Positions 1 to 9,730 are shown, numbered from the stretch's first letter. The stretch is DNA of 64,000 nucleotides from Amarolinea sp964580725 (GCA_964580725.1 CAZOLV010000016.1:1-64000); one strand, 5' to 3'. Numbers and translations: made by a program. Notes: generated by a model not told the origin, from the sequence alone.

Positions 1-16
1 CGCCTGGCGGGATACT

Positions 17-2764
17 TCAGCGAGCTGCAGGTGTAGTCGCCGAATGGGCCGCCGGCGTCTCTGCCAGAATGACGACCCGTCCCGCTGACCCGTCCACGCG
101 GATGCGCTGCCCGCTGCGCAGGCGTGTCGTGGCCTGATGCACACCGACAACCGCCGGGATGCCGTATTCGCGAGCCACGACCGAACCGTGCGTCATCAGC
201 CCGCCCACTTCCATCACCAGTCCGCCCGCCGCCAGGAAGAGCGGTGTCCAGGCCGGATCGGTGCCTGGACAGACCAGGATTTCACCCGGCGCCAGTTGCG
301 CGCCGCGCGGATCAAGCACCACATGCACGATCCCTTCGGACACGCCAGGCGACACCCCGCTGCCGGTCAACGCGCCGTCAGCGTCGTCGCCGCCCTGACC
401 ACCCATGCCATCGTAGAACGCCTGGCCATCGCTCAGGAAGAGACGAGGAATCTGGCGCCGCTGCTTTTCACGCTCGAAGAGCTGGCGCCGCGCCGCCGCG
501 ACCTCCCTCCACGTGGTCTGTGCGCCACGCAGACCCGGCGCACCCGATGCCAACTGGCGCAGTTCGGCTGCCTGCAGGAAGAATAGATCATCGGCCTGTT
601 CCAGGACGCCCGCCGCCGCCAGGTCATCCCCACTCTGCAGCAGGGCTACACGGATCGCGCTCAAGACGCGGATGATGGTGAACTTGGGCGTTTCGCGCAG
701 GCCGGCCAGGGCGCGCACCCGCCGCGCCGCCGCGCGCGCCAGGCGCGCCTTGAGCCAGCCGCCATGACTGCGCCGTACCGTCTGCACCACTCGTTCGATA
801 GCAGTCTCGGCGGCCCGCGCCCCGCGCTCGAACACGACATCCGGCGCCTGTTCACGGTCGGCGATATTGAGATAGCTCTGCACCACCTGCATGATCTGCG
901 TCGGATCGTCGCGCCACCGCTTGCGGCCAATGTCAATCTCCGCCACCCCATGCACGCCGTACCGCTGTAGGAAGCTGTCGAGCGCCGTCTGCGCCGCCGC
1001 CGGCAGTTGTCCGGCCAGATAGGCCGCTGCCAGGCCCGCTGCGCTGTGCGCGCTGAAGACGGCGGCTGCACTGTCATCGGCGCGGATGCGCTGCGCCGTC
1101 GCCCACAGCGCCAGGTCCATCTCGGTGGTCACGTTGTGTGGAAGACCGCGCGTGATCGTCAGAACCAGCGAACGATCGGTCGCTCCGGCCAGCTTGTCGA
1201 GCAGGCGCAGGGAGATCAGGCCAGAGGCGATGCTGGGCGCGATGTAGGGACTCAAGGACTGGAACACCCGACCCGGCGTCTGTTCGACCAGGGCCACGCG
1301 GGCCTCCAGGGTCTTGGCGGCTTCGATCTGCTCATGCGAGTCTGCCAGCATCTTCTCGACAGCGCGCTGTGTGCGCTCTCGCCCATGATCAGGCCGCAGC
1401 AGGTTGCTGACGATGTTGCGCACGAGTGGGGCAAGGAAGCGCACGATACGCCAGACCGTCCGCAGCCGAAAGCCTTGCCCGGTCGGCTGCAGACGCGGGT
1501 CTGCCAGGATGGTTTGCAGCATCGCGCGCGTCCCTGGCTCGATCACGCCCAGGGCGGCGGGGATGATCTTACGTGTGGTGCGGTTTTGGAGGGCGCCGGT
1601 CACATTGATGAACAGGCGTTCACCCGCCTCTACCAAGACGCGCTGTGTGGTCGTCGTTGTACGGATGCCCAGCTCCCGCGACATGGCGACCACCAGGCTC
1701 ATGAGCACCTGGCGCCCCAGGGGTGTGATTGGGTCGAGCACTCCCTGGATGGCGCCGAAGGAGACGAAGGTGCGCAGTGGGACGGCGGGAACAGAGGCCG
1801 GCAGCGGGAAGAGCGAGGTAATGGGGCGCGCCTGCAGAAGCCACAGGCGCTGATCGGCCCAGGCCCATTCGATGTCTTGCGGCGCAGCGAACAGCGTTGC
1901 GACGCGCCGTCCAAGCCGGGTCAGTTCAAGGATGGCGGCATCGGGCAGCGCCTGCTGGCGGCTGGCGTCTTGATGCTGCACCACCGTGCCGCCGCCCGCC
2001 TGACCGTGGATCGCCAGGGCTTTGGCGCCCAGCTCCCGGCTGGTGATGCGGTCCTGCACGTCGATGACGTAGTGATCCGGCTCCACCTGGCCGGAGACGA
2101 GGGCCTCGCCCAGGCCGAGGGTGGCGTCAATGACCACCTCGTCGCGCTTGCCATTCAGGGGGTTGGCGGTGAACAGAACGCCAGAGCTTTGGCTTGGGAT
2201 CATCTGTTGCACGACGACCGCCAGGGCCACGCTCTGTTGGGCAATGCCGTTGCGGGCGCGGTAGCCGATGGCGCGGGCGGTCCACAAGCTGCTCCAGCAA
2301 TCAATGACGGCGCGTAGCAGCGCCTCCGCACCGATGATATTCAGGAAGGTGTCCTGCTGGCCGGCGAAGGAGAGATCGGGCAAATCCTCGGCGGTGGCGG
2401 AGGAGCGAACGGCGACGGGCGGGCTGTGCAGCGCGGCGTAAGACTGAAGGATGGCGCTGGCGATCTGTGGCGGCATTGCGCCCTCACTGAAGCGATTGCG
2501 AATCGCCTGCGAGGCGGCAGTCAGCGCCGCGGGATCATCGGGGTGCAGGGTTGCCAGCAGGTCGTCGAGCAGCGGCGCCAGGCCATTGCGGCTGACGAAC
2601 TCCTGGTAGGCGGGGGTGGTCACGATGAAGCCTGGCGGCGCCGGCAGCCCCGCACACGCCAGCCGCGTCAGATTGGCGCCCTTGCCGCCCGCCAGGTCGA
2701 GGCCTGCCTCAGCCTGATCGAGGGCCGGAATGATGAACGATGCCCCATCTCCCCATTTCCCCAT
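17..2764 (-). CDS. PEP synthase / pyruvate phosphate dikinase-like phosphotransferase
   Basis: About 915 residues with the family's layout. The N-terminal ATP-grasp-type nucleotide-binding domain carries GGKGANL near residue 26 and RSSATAED near residue 118. The phosphohistidine swivelling domain lies at the C-terminus, with GGLMTHGSVVAREYG holding the catalytic His near residue 858. Family members transfer phosphate between ATP and pyruvate or a related substrate through that His. The open frame continues upstream to 3007, but that stretch only translates a polypyrimidine repeat and an N-gap. I therefore place the start at the ATG at 2764, just before the conserved FIIPALDQ; the true start is uncertain. 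The classic PEP-binding TIM barrel between the two domains is not recognisable. This suggests a PEP-synthase relative of unknown substrate, such as those that phosphorylate small molecules or antibiotics. Confidence 0.8.
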   Translation of the reverse strand: MGKWGDGASFIIPALDQAEAGLDLAGGKGANLTRLACAGLPAPPGFIVTTPAYQEFVSRNGLAPLLDDLLATLHPDDPAALTAASQAIRNRFSEGAMPPQIASAILQSYAALHSPPVAVRSSATAEDLPDLSFAGQQDTFLNIIGAEALLRAVIDCWSSLWTARAIGYRARNGIAQQSVALAVVVQQMIPSQSSGVLFTANPLNGKRDEVVIDATLGLGEALVSGQVEPDHYVIDVQDRITSRELGAKALAIHGQAGGGTVVQHQDASRQQALPDAAILELTRLGRRVATLFAAPQDIEWAWADQRLWLLQARPITSLFPLPASVPAVPLRTFVSFGAIQGVLDPITPLGRQVLMSLVVAMSRELGIRTTTTTQRVLVEAGERLFINVTGALQNRTTRKIIPAALGVIEPGTRAMLQTILADPRLQPTGQGFRLRTVWRIVRFLAPLVRNIVSNLLRPDHGRERTQRAVEKMLADSHEQIEAAKTLEARVALVEQTPGRVFQSLSPYIAPSIASGLISLRLLDKLAGATDRSLVLTITRGLPHNVTTEMDLALWATAQRIRADDSAAAVFSAHSAAGLAAAYLAGQLPAAAQTALDSFLQRYGVHGVAEIDIGRKRWRDDPTQIMQVVQSYLNIADREQAPDVVFERGARAAETAIERVVQTVRRSHGGWLKARLARAAARRVRALAGLRETPKFTIIRVLSAIRVALLQSGDDLAAAGVLEQADDLFFLQAAELRQLASGAPGLRGAQTTWREVAAARRQLFEREKQRRQIPRLFLSDGQAFYDGMGGQGGDDADGALTGSGVSPGVSEGIVHVVLDPRGAQLAPGEILVCPGTDPAWTPLFLAAGGLVMEVGGLMTHGSVVAREYGIPAVVGVHQATTRLRSGQRIRVDGSAGRVVILAETPAAHSATTPAAR

Positions 2765-3043
2765 CTNNNNNNNNNNNNNNNNNNNNNNNNNNNNNNNNNN
2801 NNNNNNNNNNNNNNNNNNNNNNNNNNNNNNNNNNNNNNNNNNNNNNNNNNNNNNNNNNNNNNNNNNGCCTGATCGAGGGCCGGAATGATGAACGATGCCC
2901 CATCTCCCCATTTCCCCATCTCCTGATCTCCTTGTCCCCTCATTTCCCTGTCTCCCCATCTCCCTGTTTCCCCATCTCCCTGTCTCCCCATCTCCCTGTT
3001 TCCCCATCTCCCTGTCTCCTCATCTCCTTGTCCCCTTGTCTCC
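2741..3043. repeat. Polypyrimidine low-complexity tract interrupted by a 100-N assembly gap
   Basis: The plus strand is an imperfect array of units such as CCCCATCTCCCTGT. Exactly 100 Ns occupy 2767-2866. The 55 bases before the gap (2712-2766) recur directly after it (2867-2921), so the same sequence flanks both sides. Reading frames across it translate to MGRWGDGEMG-type nonsense and are not genes. The tract separates the PEP-synthase-like gene from the TetR gene. Confidence 0.85.
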
Positions 3044-3044
3044 C

Positions 3045-3788
3045 CTACGATCGCGCAGATCGGCGGCCGCCTTTCCAGGTGGGGCTGGATGGCGGCGGCT
3101 CTTGATTGCGCACATCGGTCGCAGGCGCTGGCGGCGGCGGTGGCGCGCTGACCACGAACGGCGGCGTGGGCGCAGCATCCGGGGCGATGATCCCGTAGAA
3201 AAGCATGTCAATGATCTCGTCGAAGTCGCCCAACCCGCCCGCGGCCCGCGTCGCCTCGTTCAACGGCGTGCGGCTCAGCATGACGCTGGTCAAATAGTGG
3301 GCAAAGACGCTGCCCAGGAAGATGCGGAAGACAACCGCCGGGTGTGTGATGCGCAGCCGTCCTGGCGCAGTCGCCATCTTCTGCTGAAACGTCGCAATCG
3401 CCGGATACAGCACCTCGGCCAGTTTGGGAATGTGCTTGCCCTTGAACTCCACCAGCTCGATGAACAGCAGATTGACCAACCCTGGACGTTCGCCGATGGC
3501 CGCCAGCAACTCCTGCGCCGCCGCCCGCAGCAGCTCCTCGATGGGCCGCTCGCTCTCTCGATTCAACTTGGGGATCAGCGCCTGGAAAGGGTGATAGGTG
3601 AAGACGACCGCCTCGAAAATCTCCTCCTTGCCGGCAAAGTGGTTGTAGACGCCGCCGACCACCAGCCCGGCGCGCTCGGCGATCTGCCGCATGGATGTCG
3701 CATGGTAGCCGGTGGTGACGAATAGCTCATACGCCGCCTCGACAACGGTCAGGCGGGTGCGCTCGCCCTTGCTCAAGTCCTCGTTCAT
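3045..3788 (-). CDS. TetR/AcrR family transcriptional regulator
   Basis: 247 residues. The N-terminal helix-turn-helix of the TetR family spans about residues 10-58 (TVVEAAYELFVTTGYHATS, then IAERAGLVVGGVYNHF). A variable ligand-binding domain follows, and the tail is Pro-rich (APPPPPAPATD), running into the low-complexity tract. TetR proteins repress DNA in cis and are released by a small ligand. A near-perfect 16-bp palindrome lies about 57 bp upstream of the start, so autoregulation is likely. The ligand cannot be inferred; the adjacent PEP-synthase-like gene runs in the same direction downstream and is a candidate target. Confidence 0.88.
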   Translation of the reverse strand: MNEDLSKGERTRLTVVEAAYELFVTTGYHATSMRQIAERAGLVVGGVYNHFAGKEEIFEAVVFTYHPFQALIPKLNRESERPIEELLRAAAQELLAAIGERPGLVNLLFIELVEFKGKHIPKLAEVLYPAIATFQQKMATAPGRLRITHPAVVFRIFLGSVFAHYLTSVMLSRTPLNEATRAAGGLGDFDEIIDMLFYGIIAPDAAPTPPFVVSAPPPPPAPATDVRNQEPPPSSPTWKGGRRSARS

Positions 3789-3844
3789 CGCAGGCCCACC
3801 TCCTGGGGCATCATTGGCCGGTTGGTCGTTTCGATACCGTTTAT

Positions 3845-3860
3845 GAACGAACGTTCATTC
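3845..3860. promoter_or_regulatory. Probable TetR operator palindrome
   Basis: GAACGAACGTTCATTC is a near-perfect palindrome centred on AACGTT (one mismatched pair). It lies in the promoter region of the TetR gene that begins at 3788, and an AT-rich stretch follows it. Size, symmetry and position fit a TetR-family operator. Confidence 0.6.
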
Positions 3861-3923
3861 GTTGATATTGTAACGCAAGTGCAACCGCCTGTCAAGCAGG
3901 GACCGACGAGACGCACCCGGCGC

Positions 3924-4679
3924 TCAGCCGGCGGGCGGGGCGCCCAAGGGGCGTTTGCGGATGACGCCGCCGGCGCGTGGAAAACCGGGCGGCGTCGGCG
4001 CGACCTTGCGAATGACGACCAGGCTGCGTTGTTCGGCCAGGCCCGGCGTCTGCAGCGGGCAGGTTGCCACCAGCCGGCCGCCCAACAGCGCGATCCCCTG
4101 ACCGGCAGCCTCGACTTCGGCCTGCACCGCGGCCCCCTTGTAGGCCATGACCCACCCGTTGACCTGCGTCAGCGGCAAGAGGTATTCGACCAGAACCGGC
4201 AGCGGGGCCACGGCGCGCGCCATGACGAGCATGAACCGCTGCCGCCAAGTCGGTGCAACCGCCAACTCCTCGGCGCGGCCATGCACGGCGACGACGTCCT
4301 GCAACTGCCAGAGCCGGATCAGATGCTGCAGGAAGGTCACCTTCTTGCCGGTGCTTTCCAACAGCGTCAGTTGTAGACCGGGCCAGACAAGCTTGAGCGC
4401 CAGGCCAGGCAGGCCAGGCCCGCTGCCGACATCAATGGCGGTCAGCCGCGACGCCAGCAGGGTCGTCAACTCCTGCTGTTGGATGGCGGCCAGCGCCGGC
4501 AGGGCGCTCAAGGAATCGAGAAAGTGATGCGTTTCGATCTGGTCGGGCGCGACGATGGTGGTCAGGTTGAAACGCTCATTCCAGGCGCTCAACTCGGCCG
4601 CATACTGATCGAACTGTGCGCACTGCGCCGGCGTCAGGTCGAAGCCCAACTGCGCCGCGCGCGCCGCCAAATGCTGCAT
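3924..4679 (-). CDS. rsmG: 16S rRNA (guanine-527-N7)-methyltransferase RsmG
   Basis: 251 residues, the normal size for the family. The SAM-binding motif I is AIDVGSGPGLPGLALK, and KKVTFLQHL and NERFNLTTI are characteristic of RsmG. The enzyme methylates N7 of G527 in 16S rRNA using S-adenosylmethionine. The ATG at 4679 is the natural start. The C-terminal about 20 residues (PGFPRAGGVIRKRP) resemble the usual basic end of the family. The gene is transcribed divergently from the GH13 lipoprotein, with about 190 bp between them. Confidence 0.93.
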   Translation of the reverse strand: MQHLAARAAQLGFDLTPAQCAQFDQYAAELSAWNERFNLTTIVAPDQIETHHFLDSLSALPALAAIQQQELTTLLASRLTAIDVGSGPGLPGLALKLVWPGLQLTLLESTGKKVTFLQHLIRLWQLQDVVAVHGRAEELAVAPTWRQRFMLVMARAVAPLPVLVEYLLPLTQVNGWVMAYKGAAVQAEVEAAGQGIALLGGRLVATCPLQTPGLAEQRSLVVIRKVAPTPPGFPRAGGVIRKRPLGAPPAG

Positions 4680-4869
4680 GATCTACTCTCCCCTCTCGCT
4701 GCTGTTGTATCTTGCCATCCGGGCCGGGCTGGACTGGAATTATACCCACCCCGGTTGGCCTGTCAACGTGATTGCGCAGCCGTTGCCTGCGCATGCAGCA
4801 ATTTCGCAGATTGTTCGATTCTGTGGCATAATCAGGTTATTCGTCAAGCTCCCCAGAAAGGCAGATACC

Positions 4870-6609
4870 ATGATTCCCGGTAAGCGCCGCCTATGCAAGA
4901 TTGGCCTGTTATCAGCGTTGACCGGCCTGCTGCTCCTGTCTGGTTGCCAACCTCAGATGCCCGCGCCACCGCCCGCGCCGACCGAAGCTATGCCGACCGC
5001 AGCGCCGGCAACACCCACGCCAACTCCAGCGCCCGCGCCAGTTGCCAATCTGCCGCAGGCAAGCGATGGCCTGTCCTGGTGGAATCACACCGTTTTCTAC
5101 GAGGTCTTCGTCCGTTCCTTCTACGACGCCAACGGCGACGGCATCGGCGACTTCGCTGGGCTGATTGCCAAACTGGACTATCTAAACGACGGCAACCCGG
5201 CCACCAACACCGACCTGGGCGTGAATGGGCTGTGGCTGATGCCCATCATGCCTTCGCCGAGCTATCACGGCTACGATGTGACCGACTACGAGCAGGTCAA
5301 CCCGGAGTACGGAACCCTGGACGATTTCCGACGCCTGTTGAGTGAAGCGCACCGGCGTGGCATTCGCATCATCATTGACATGCCCCTGAATCACACCTCG
5401 ATCGAACACCCCTGGTTCATCACAGCGCAGCAGCCCGGTTCGCCGCGCGCCGACTGGTATCTCTGGTCGAACGAACGGCCAAACTACGGCGGGCCATGGG
5501 GGCAGAACGTCTGGCACGCGTTGGGAGATCGCTTCTACTACGGCATCTTTTGGGAAGGAATGCCAGACCTCAACTTTCGCAACGAGCAGGTGGTCGCCGA
5601 AATGGAGCGCATCGGCGCGTTTTGGCTGCGCGATGTCGGCGTGGACGGTTTCCGGCTGGATGCGGCGCGCTACATCCTGGAAAGCGGCCAGGAGCAGGTG
5701 AGCACGCCGGAAACGCACGCCTGGTGGCAACGCTACGCCGCTGCCATGAAACAGATCGAGCCGGAGGCGCTGCTGGTGGGAGAGGTATGGGCCAGCACCA
5801 AAGAGGTCGCCGCCTATGTCAAGAACGACGAGCTTGACCTGACCTTCGAGTTCGACTTGGCCAGGAACATGGTCGAAGCGGCGCGCAACCGCTTTGGCCT
5901 GTCGGTGGGGACGACGCAAAACTTCGCCTGGAATTCGTATCCGCCGCAGCAGTTTGCCACGTTTCTGACCAACCACGACCAGAATCGGGTCATGAGCGCG
6001 CTGGTGGGCAATGCGGGCAAGGCGCGCCTGGCGGCCGCGCTGCTGCTGACGGCGCCCGGCGTCCCGTTCATCTACTACGGTGAGGAAATTGGCATGGTTG
6101 GCGTCAAGCCGGACGAGCAGATCCGCACGCCCATGCAGTGGAGCGCCGGCCCCCAGACCGGTTTCACTACCGCCCCCGCCGCCTGGATCGAAAGCAGCGT
6201 CCAGGCGCCCGCCTATCGAGCCGCCGTCAATGTCGAAACGCAGAGCGCCGCACCCGACTCGCTGCTCGCCTGGTACCGCACGCTGATCCATCTGCGCAAC
6301 GAGCATACGGCGCTGCGGGCGGGCGAATTCGTCAGGCTCGATGCCGGCAACAACCGGCTCTACGCCTTCCTGCGCGCCAGCCCCCAGGAGACGCTTCTGG
6401 TGCTGATCAATCTGGCCGCCGAACCTGTCAGTGACTATGGCGTGACGTTGGAAAAGAGCGCGCTGAGCGGCGCCGTCCAGCCGTTGGAACTGCTGAGCGG
6501 CGCGCCAGTCGCCCCGTTGACCCTCGATGCCGCCGGCGGCTTTGCCGATTACCGCCCGTTGCCCGAATTGGCGTCTGAGTCCCTGGCGGTGATTCGAATC
6601 AGTCAATAA
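4870..6609 (+). CDS. Secreted GH13 alpha-amylase family lipoprotein
   Basis: 579 residues from the ATG at 4870, preceded by AGAAAGG. The N-terminus is a lipoprotein signal with lipobox LLLSGC. A Pro/Ala/Thr linker follows, then a GH13 (beta/alpha)8 catalytic domain. All four conserved regions are visible: DMPLNHTS, GVDGFRLDAA (nucleophile Asp), LLVGEVW (acid/base Glu) and FLTNHDQNR. The last about 90 residues form the usual all-beta C-terminal domain. It should hydrolyse or transfer alpha-glucans outside the membrane. A longer in-frame extension to 4678 has no signal sequence and was rejected. The next gene begins 25 bp downstream and may be cotranscribed. Confidence 0.92.
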   Translation: MIPGKRRLCKIGLLSALTGLLLLSGCQPQMPAPPPAPTEAMPTAAPATPTPTPAPAPVANLPQASDGLSWWNHTVFYEVFVRSFYDANGDGIGDFAGLIAKLDYLNDGNPATNTDLGVNGLWLMPIMPSPSYHGYDVTDYEQVNPEYGTLDDFRRLLSEAHRRGIRIIIDMPLNHTSIEHPWFITAQQPGSPRADWYLWSNERPNYGGPWGQNVWHALGDRFYYGIFWEGMPDLNFRNEQVVAEMERIGAFWLRDVGVDGFRLDAARYILESGQEQVSTPETHAWWQRYAAAMKQIEPEALLVGEVWASTKEVAAYVKNDELDLTFEFDLARNMVEAARNRFGLSVGTTQNFAWNSYPPQQFATFLTNHDQNRVMSALVGNAGKARLAAALLLTAPGVPFIYYGEEIGMVGVKPDEQIRTPMQWSAGPQTGFTTAPAAWIESSVQAPAYRAAVNVETQSAAPDSLLAWYRTLIHLRNEHTALRAGEFVRLDAGNNRLYAFLRASPQETLLVLINLAAEPVSDYGVTLEKSALSGAVQPLELLSGAPVAPLTLDAAGGFADYRPLPELASESLAVIRISQ

Positions 6610-6634
6610 CAGCAGGTCGGAGGGGATAAGGGCG

Positions 6635-9600
6635 ATGAACATCTATTTCCTGGGCGGCGCCGATGAGGTGGGCGCCAGTAGCATCTTGATCGAAATCGAC
6701 GAACGGCGCCTGCTGATAGACGCCGGCATTCGCCCCTCGCCAGGCGCACGCTCCGAACTGGCCAGCGACCAACTTCCCGATCTGAGCCAGCTCGACCACG
6801 TCGGCCGCCTGGACGCCATTCTGGTCACACATGCGCATACCGATCATACCGGCGCCCTGGAGCTGGTGCACGCCCGTTTTCCAGACGCGCCGGTCTATGC
6901 CACACCGGTCACAATTGCCCTGACGCGTGTGTTGCACCAGGACGGCCGGCGCATCATGCAGACACGGCTGGAGGAAGAGGGCGAGCTGCCCCTTTACGAC
7001 GATGTGGCAGTCGCCCGCCTGATGAACGCCTTCCAGCCGGTCAATTTTGGGCAGCGTGTGCAACTGGCGCCCGGTCTCTCTGCCATCTTCTTCCCCGCCG
7101 GCCACATCGTTGGCGCCGCCATGATTGGGCTGGAAAGCGACGAGGGCCGCATCCTCATCACCGGCGACGTTTCGATGACCAATCAGCGCACGGTGAACGG
7201 CGCCAAGCCGCCCCCTTTCCGGCCCGATGTGCTGGTTGTGGAAAGCACCTATGGCGGACGGCTGCACGCCAACCGCGCCGTCGAAGAACGGCGGCTGGTC
7301 GCAACTATCGCCGAGGTCATTGGCCTGGGCGGCAAGGTGCTCATCCCGGCCTTTGCCCTGGGCCGCGCCCAGGAGCTTTTGCTCACCCTGGCCGAATTTC
7401 AACGCAGCGGTGAACTGGCCCCCATCCCCATCTGGGCCGACGGCATGGTGCGCGCCATTTGCCAGACCTACAGCAGCTTTCGCGAGGCGCTTCCTGGCGA
7501 GTTGCAGGCGCGCGAGACGCTGTTCTTCGATGAACTGATCCAGCCCATCGAGCGCGCTTCGCAGCGCAATGACGTGCTCTGGCAGCCGGAGCCGCTGGTC
7601 ATCATCTCCAGTTCGGGCATGCTGGCGGGCGGGCCTTCGCTGCACTATGCGCGCGGCCTGATTCGCCATCCGCAGCACGCCATCCTCTTCACCGGCTACC
7701 AGGACGAGGAATCGCCCGGCGGTCGGCTGCAGAAGATCGCCCGACGCGGCTACGGCACGATCCAGGTAGGCGCCAGCCAGATGACGGTGCGCTGCCGCCT
7801 GGCTTCGTATGCCCTGTCAGCGCACGCCGACGAAGGTCAGCTCGTTTCGTTGATCGAAACGCTCGACCCGGCCCATGTCTTTCTGGTGCATGGCGGCGCC
7901 GCGGCGCGCCAGAGCCTGGCCAATGCCCTGCACAGCCGCGGCCGTCTGGTGCATCAACCCCAGGCCGGCCAATCGTTCGATTTGCGCTTCACGCCCCGCA
8001 CTGCGCCTGGCGTGCGGGCCATTGGCGGCAGCCGGCCCTTGCACCTGCGCCGTCTCTGGGAGGCGTTCAGTCAGGATGCCCCGCTCTATCTGACGCAGCA
8101 GGAACTGGCCGCCGCCTGGTGGGGCGATAGGCCGGCGCCGCAGCAGATGCAGACGCTGGCCGCCGCCCTGGCGCAAGATAAGGTTTACTTTACAGCCGAC
8201 GCGGCTCGCCCCGGCGTCTTCCGCGTCCATCCCCCTGCTCAGGTGCAGGCGGCAGAGCGCCGGCGTGAGCGTATGGCCAGCCTGAGCCATGCGCCCGGCC
8301 AGTGGCTGCTGATCTATGCGCCCGATGGGCGTCCGGCGGTGGTGCACTGCCTGGCGTTGGGCGCCGATCATCTGGAAGTGACCGTGACCGACGAAGACGC
8401 CGCACGTTGGGAGGATGACGACGAACGCAAACTGGTGCGGCCGGAGCAGGTGCTTGGCCTGTTGGGCGCCGGGGAGAAGGCCTCGCCCGAACTGACCGCG
8501 CAACTGCTGGCCTCGTTGCCGCATCAGCCACAGGAAACGATCATGGAGTCGAACCAGGCGCTGGTCGTTGCGCGCCAACAACTGCCAGAGGCCGCGCGCC
8601 TGCGCAAAACCGGCTACCGGCTGCTGGACAGAGTGTTGGTGCTCACGTTCGATTTTCCCGACACCGCCACGATCGCTTTTGCCGACGAAATTGCCAGCAT
8701 CGAGGAAAAGACCGGATGGGTGGTGGAGATCACACCGGAGGCCAACCAGGGCGCGCTGGCCGCTCTGGTCAAGGAACTGCTGCCCGCTGGCTGGCAGATC
8801 CTCAAGGAACCATCCATTTTTCGCCAGGAACGGCGGGTGACGCTGACCGTCGCCGCGCCGTTCGAAGCAACACCGACCGAGATCGAGGCGCGCTTTGCCA
8901 GCATCAGCGGCTATAAACTGGAACTGGCCCTGATGGCGCAGGCTGCCGAGCCTCAGCGGCCAGCGACGCCAGCCATCGTTCAGGCCAAAAGCGCGCCGGT
9001 GTCAGAAGTTGCGGTCGGGGCGGCGGCGCAGCCAGGCGACGGTGGGCCTACCACGCCGATGGAAATCAACGCCGCCTATGCGCTGATCCGATCTGAGTTG
9101 ATGGGCAGCACGCTCTATCGCGTCGGCTTGCGCGATGATGGCATCATGCTCTCGTTCATCTCGCAAACGGTGGGCAACCGCTATCAGGCGCAGATCGAGC
9201 AATTGGCGGTGCGCACCGGCTATCGGTTGTCGGTCAACCCGCAGCCCAACCAGGGCACCGTTGTCGAGGCGGCCCGCGCCCTCTTTGCCCGCGAGGGGCT
9301 GGCGGTGCAGAAGGGGCCGAGCATCTTTCCCGAACATAACGACGTGCGCGTCACGCTGGCGGCGCCGCTCAGCGAACATGATTTCCAACGGCTGACGGCG
9401 GCCTTTGCCGAAGAAACCGGCTTCCGGCTGCGCATCCAGGCGCCGCGTCTCAAGGAACCGGAACCGCCGCCCAAACCGCCGCCCGTCGCCGATCTACAGT
9501 TGTCGCCCAGCCTGATCCACCTGTCGGCCGTTCAGCAGGGCATCACGCTCAACCCCGAAAAGCTGAATCGCATCATCGGGCAGGTGATGCGGCGCGGCGT

Positions 9601-9730
9601 GCATCCGCCTCTGCAGGTGCGTCGCACCCGTCACGGCTATGCGCTCGTGGATGGTCTTTACCGGTTGCGCGCTGCCCAGGCACTTGGCCTGACGCGCGTG
9701 CCGGTGGAGATCGTGGAAACGCCGCTCTGA
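6635..9730 (+). CDS. Beta-CASP metallo-beta-lactamase (RNase-like) with duplicated domain and ParB-like C-terminus
   Basis: 1031 residues. Residues 1 to about 440 form a metallo-beta-lactamase/beta-CASP nuclease: THAHTDHTGA at 65-74 (the HxHxDH zinc motif), VVESTYGGR, and SAHADEGQL near the end of the CASP region. This is the architecture of CPSF/RNase J-type RNA nucleases. After a linker come two related domains of about 105 residues (about 660-765 and 825-935). They share the pattern TGW-VEI-PEANQGAL versus TGY-LSV-PQPNQGTV, and EPSIF versus GPSIF. The last about 80 residues (from LSPSLIHLSAVQQG) resemble a ParB/Srx-type nuclease fold with YALVDGLYRLRAAQALG. RNA processing is inferred from the catalytic domain; the role of the added domains is unknown. 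The stop overlaps the next gene's start (TGATG). Confidence 0.82.
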   Translation: MNIYFLGGADEVGASSILIEIDERRLLIDAGIRPSPGARSELASDQLPDLSQLDHVGRLDAILVTHAHTDHTGALELVHARFPDAPVYATPVTIALTRVLHQDGRRIMQTRLEEEGELPLYDDVAVARLMNAFQPVNFGQRVQLAPGLSAIFFPAGHIVGAAMIGLESDEGRILITGDVSMTNQRTVNGAKPPPFRPDVLVVESTYGGRLHANRAVEERRLVATIAEVIGLGGKVLIPAFALGRAQELLLTLAEFQRSGELAPIPIWADGMVRAICQTYSSFREALPGELQARETLFFDELIQPIERASQRNDVLWQPEPLVIISSSGMLAGGPSLHYARGLIRHPQHAILFTGYQDEESPGGRLQKIARRGYGTIQVGASQMTVRCRLASYALSAHADEGQLVSLIETLDPAHVFLVHGGAAARQSLANALHSRGRLVHQPQAGQSFDLRFTPRTAPGVRAIGGSRPLHLRRLWEAFSQDAPLYLTQQELAAAWWGDRPAPQQMQTLAAALAQDKVYFTADAARPGVFRVHPPAQVQAAERRRERMASLSHAPGQWLLIYAPDGRPAVVHCLALGADHLEVTVTDEDAARWEDDDERKLVRPEQVLGLLGAGEKASPELTAQLLASLPHQPQETIMESNQALVVARQQLPEAARLRKTGYRLLDRVLVLTFDFPDTATIAFADEIASIEEKTGWVVEITPEANQGALAALVKELLPAGWQILKEPSIFRQERRVTLTVAAPFEATPTEIEARFASISGYKLELALMAQAAEPQRPATPAIVQAKSAPVSEVAVGAAAQPGDGGPTTPMEINAAYALIRSELMGSTLYRVGLRDDGIMLSFISQTVGNRYQAQIEQLAVRTGYRLSVNPQPNQGTVVEAARALFAREGLAVQKGPSIFPEHNDVRVTLAAPLSEHDFQRLTAAFAEETGFRLRIQAPRLKEPEPPPKPPPVADLQLSPSLIHLSAVQQGITLNPEKLNRIIGQVMRRGVHPPLQVRRTRHGYALVDGLYRLRAAQALGLTRVPVEIVETPL

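Noticed and set aside
2767..3007. N-terminal extension of the PEP-synthase-like protein
   Set aside because: It translates only the polypyrimidine repeat and the N-gap.
5182..6642. Minus-strand frame opposite the GH13 lipoprotein
   Set aside because: No recognisable motifs, and it overlaps an intact alpha-amylase-family gene with all catalytic regions.
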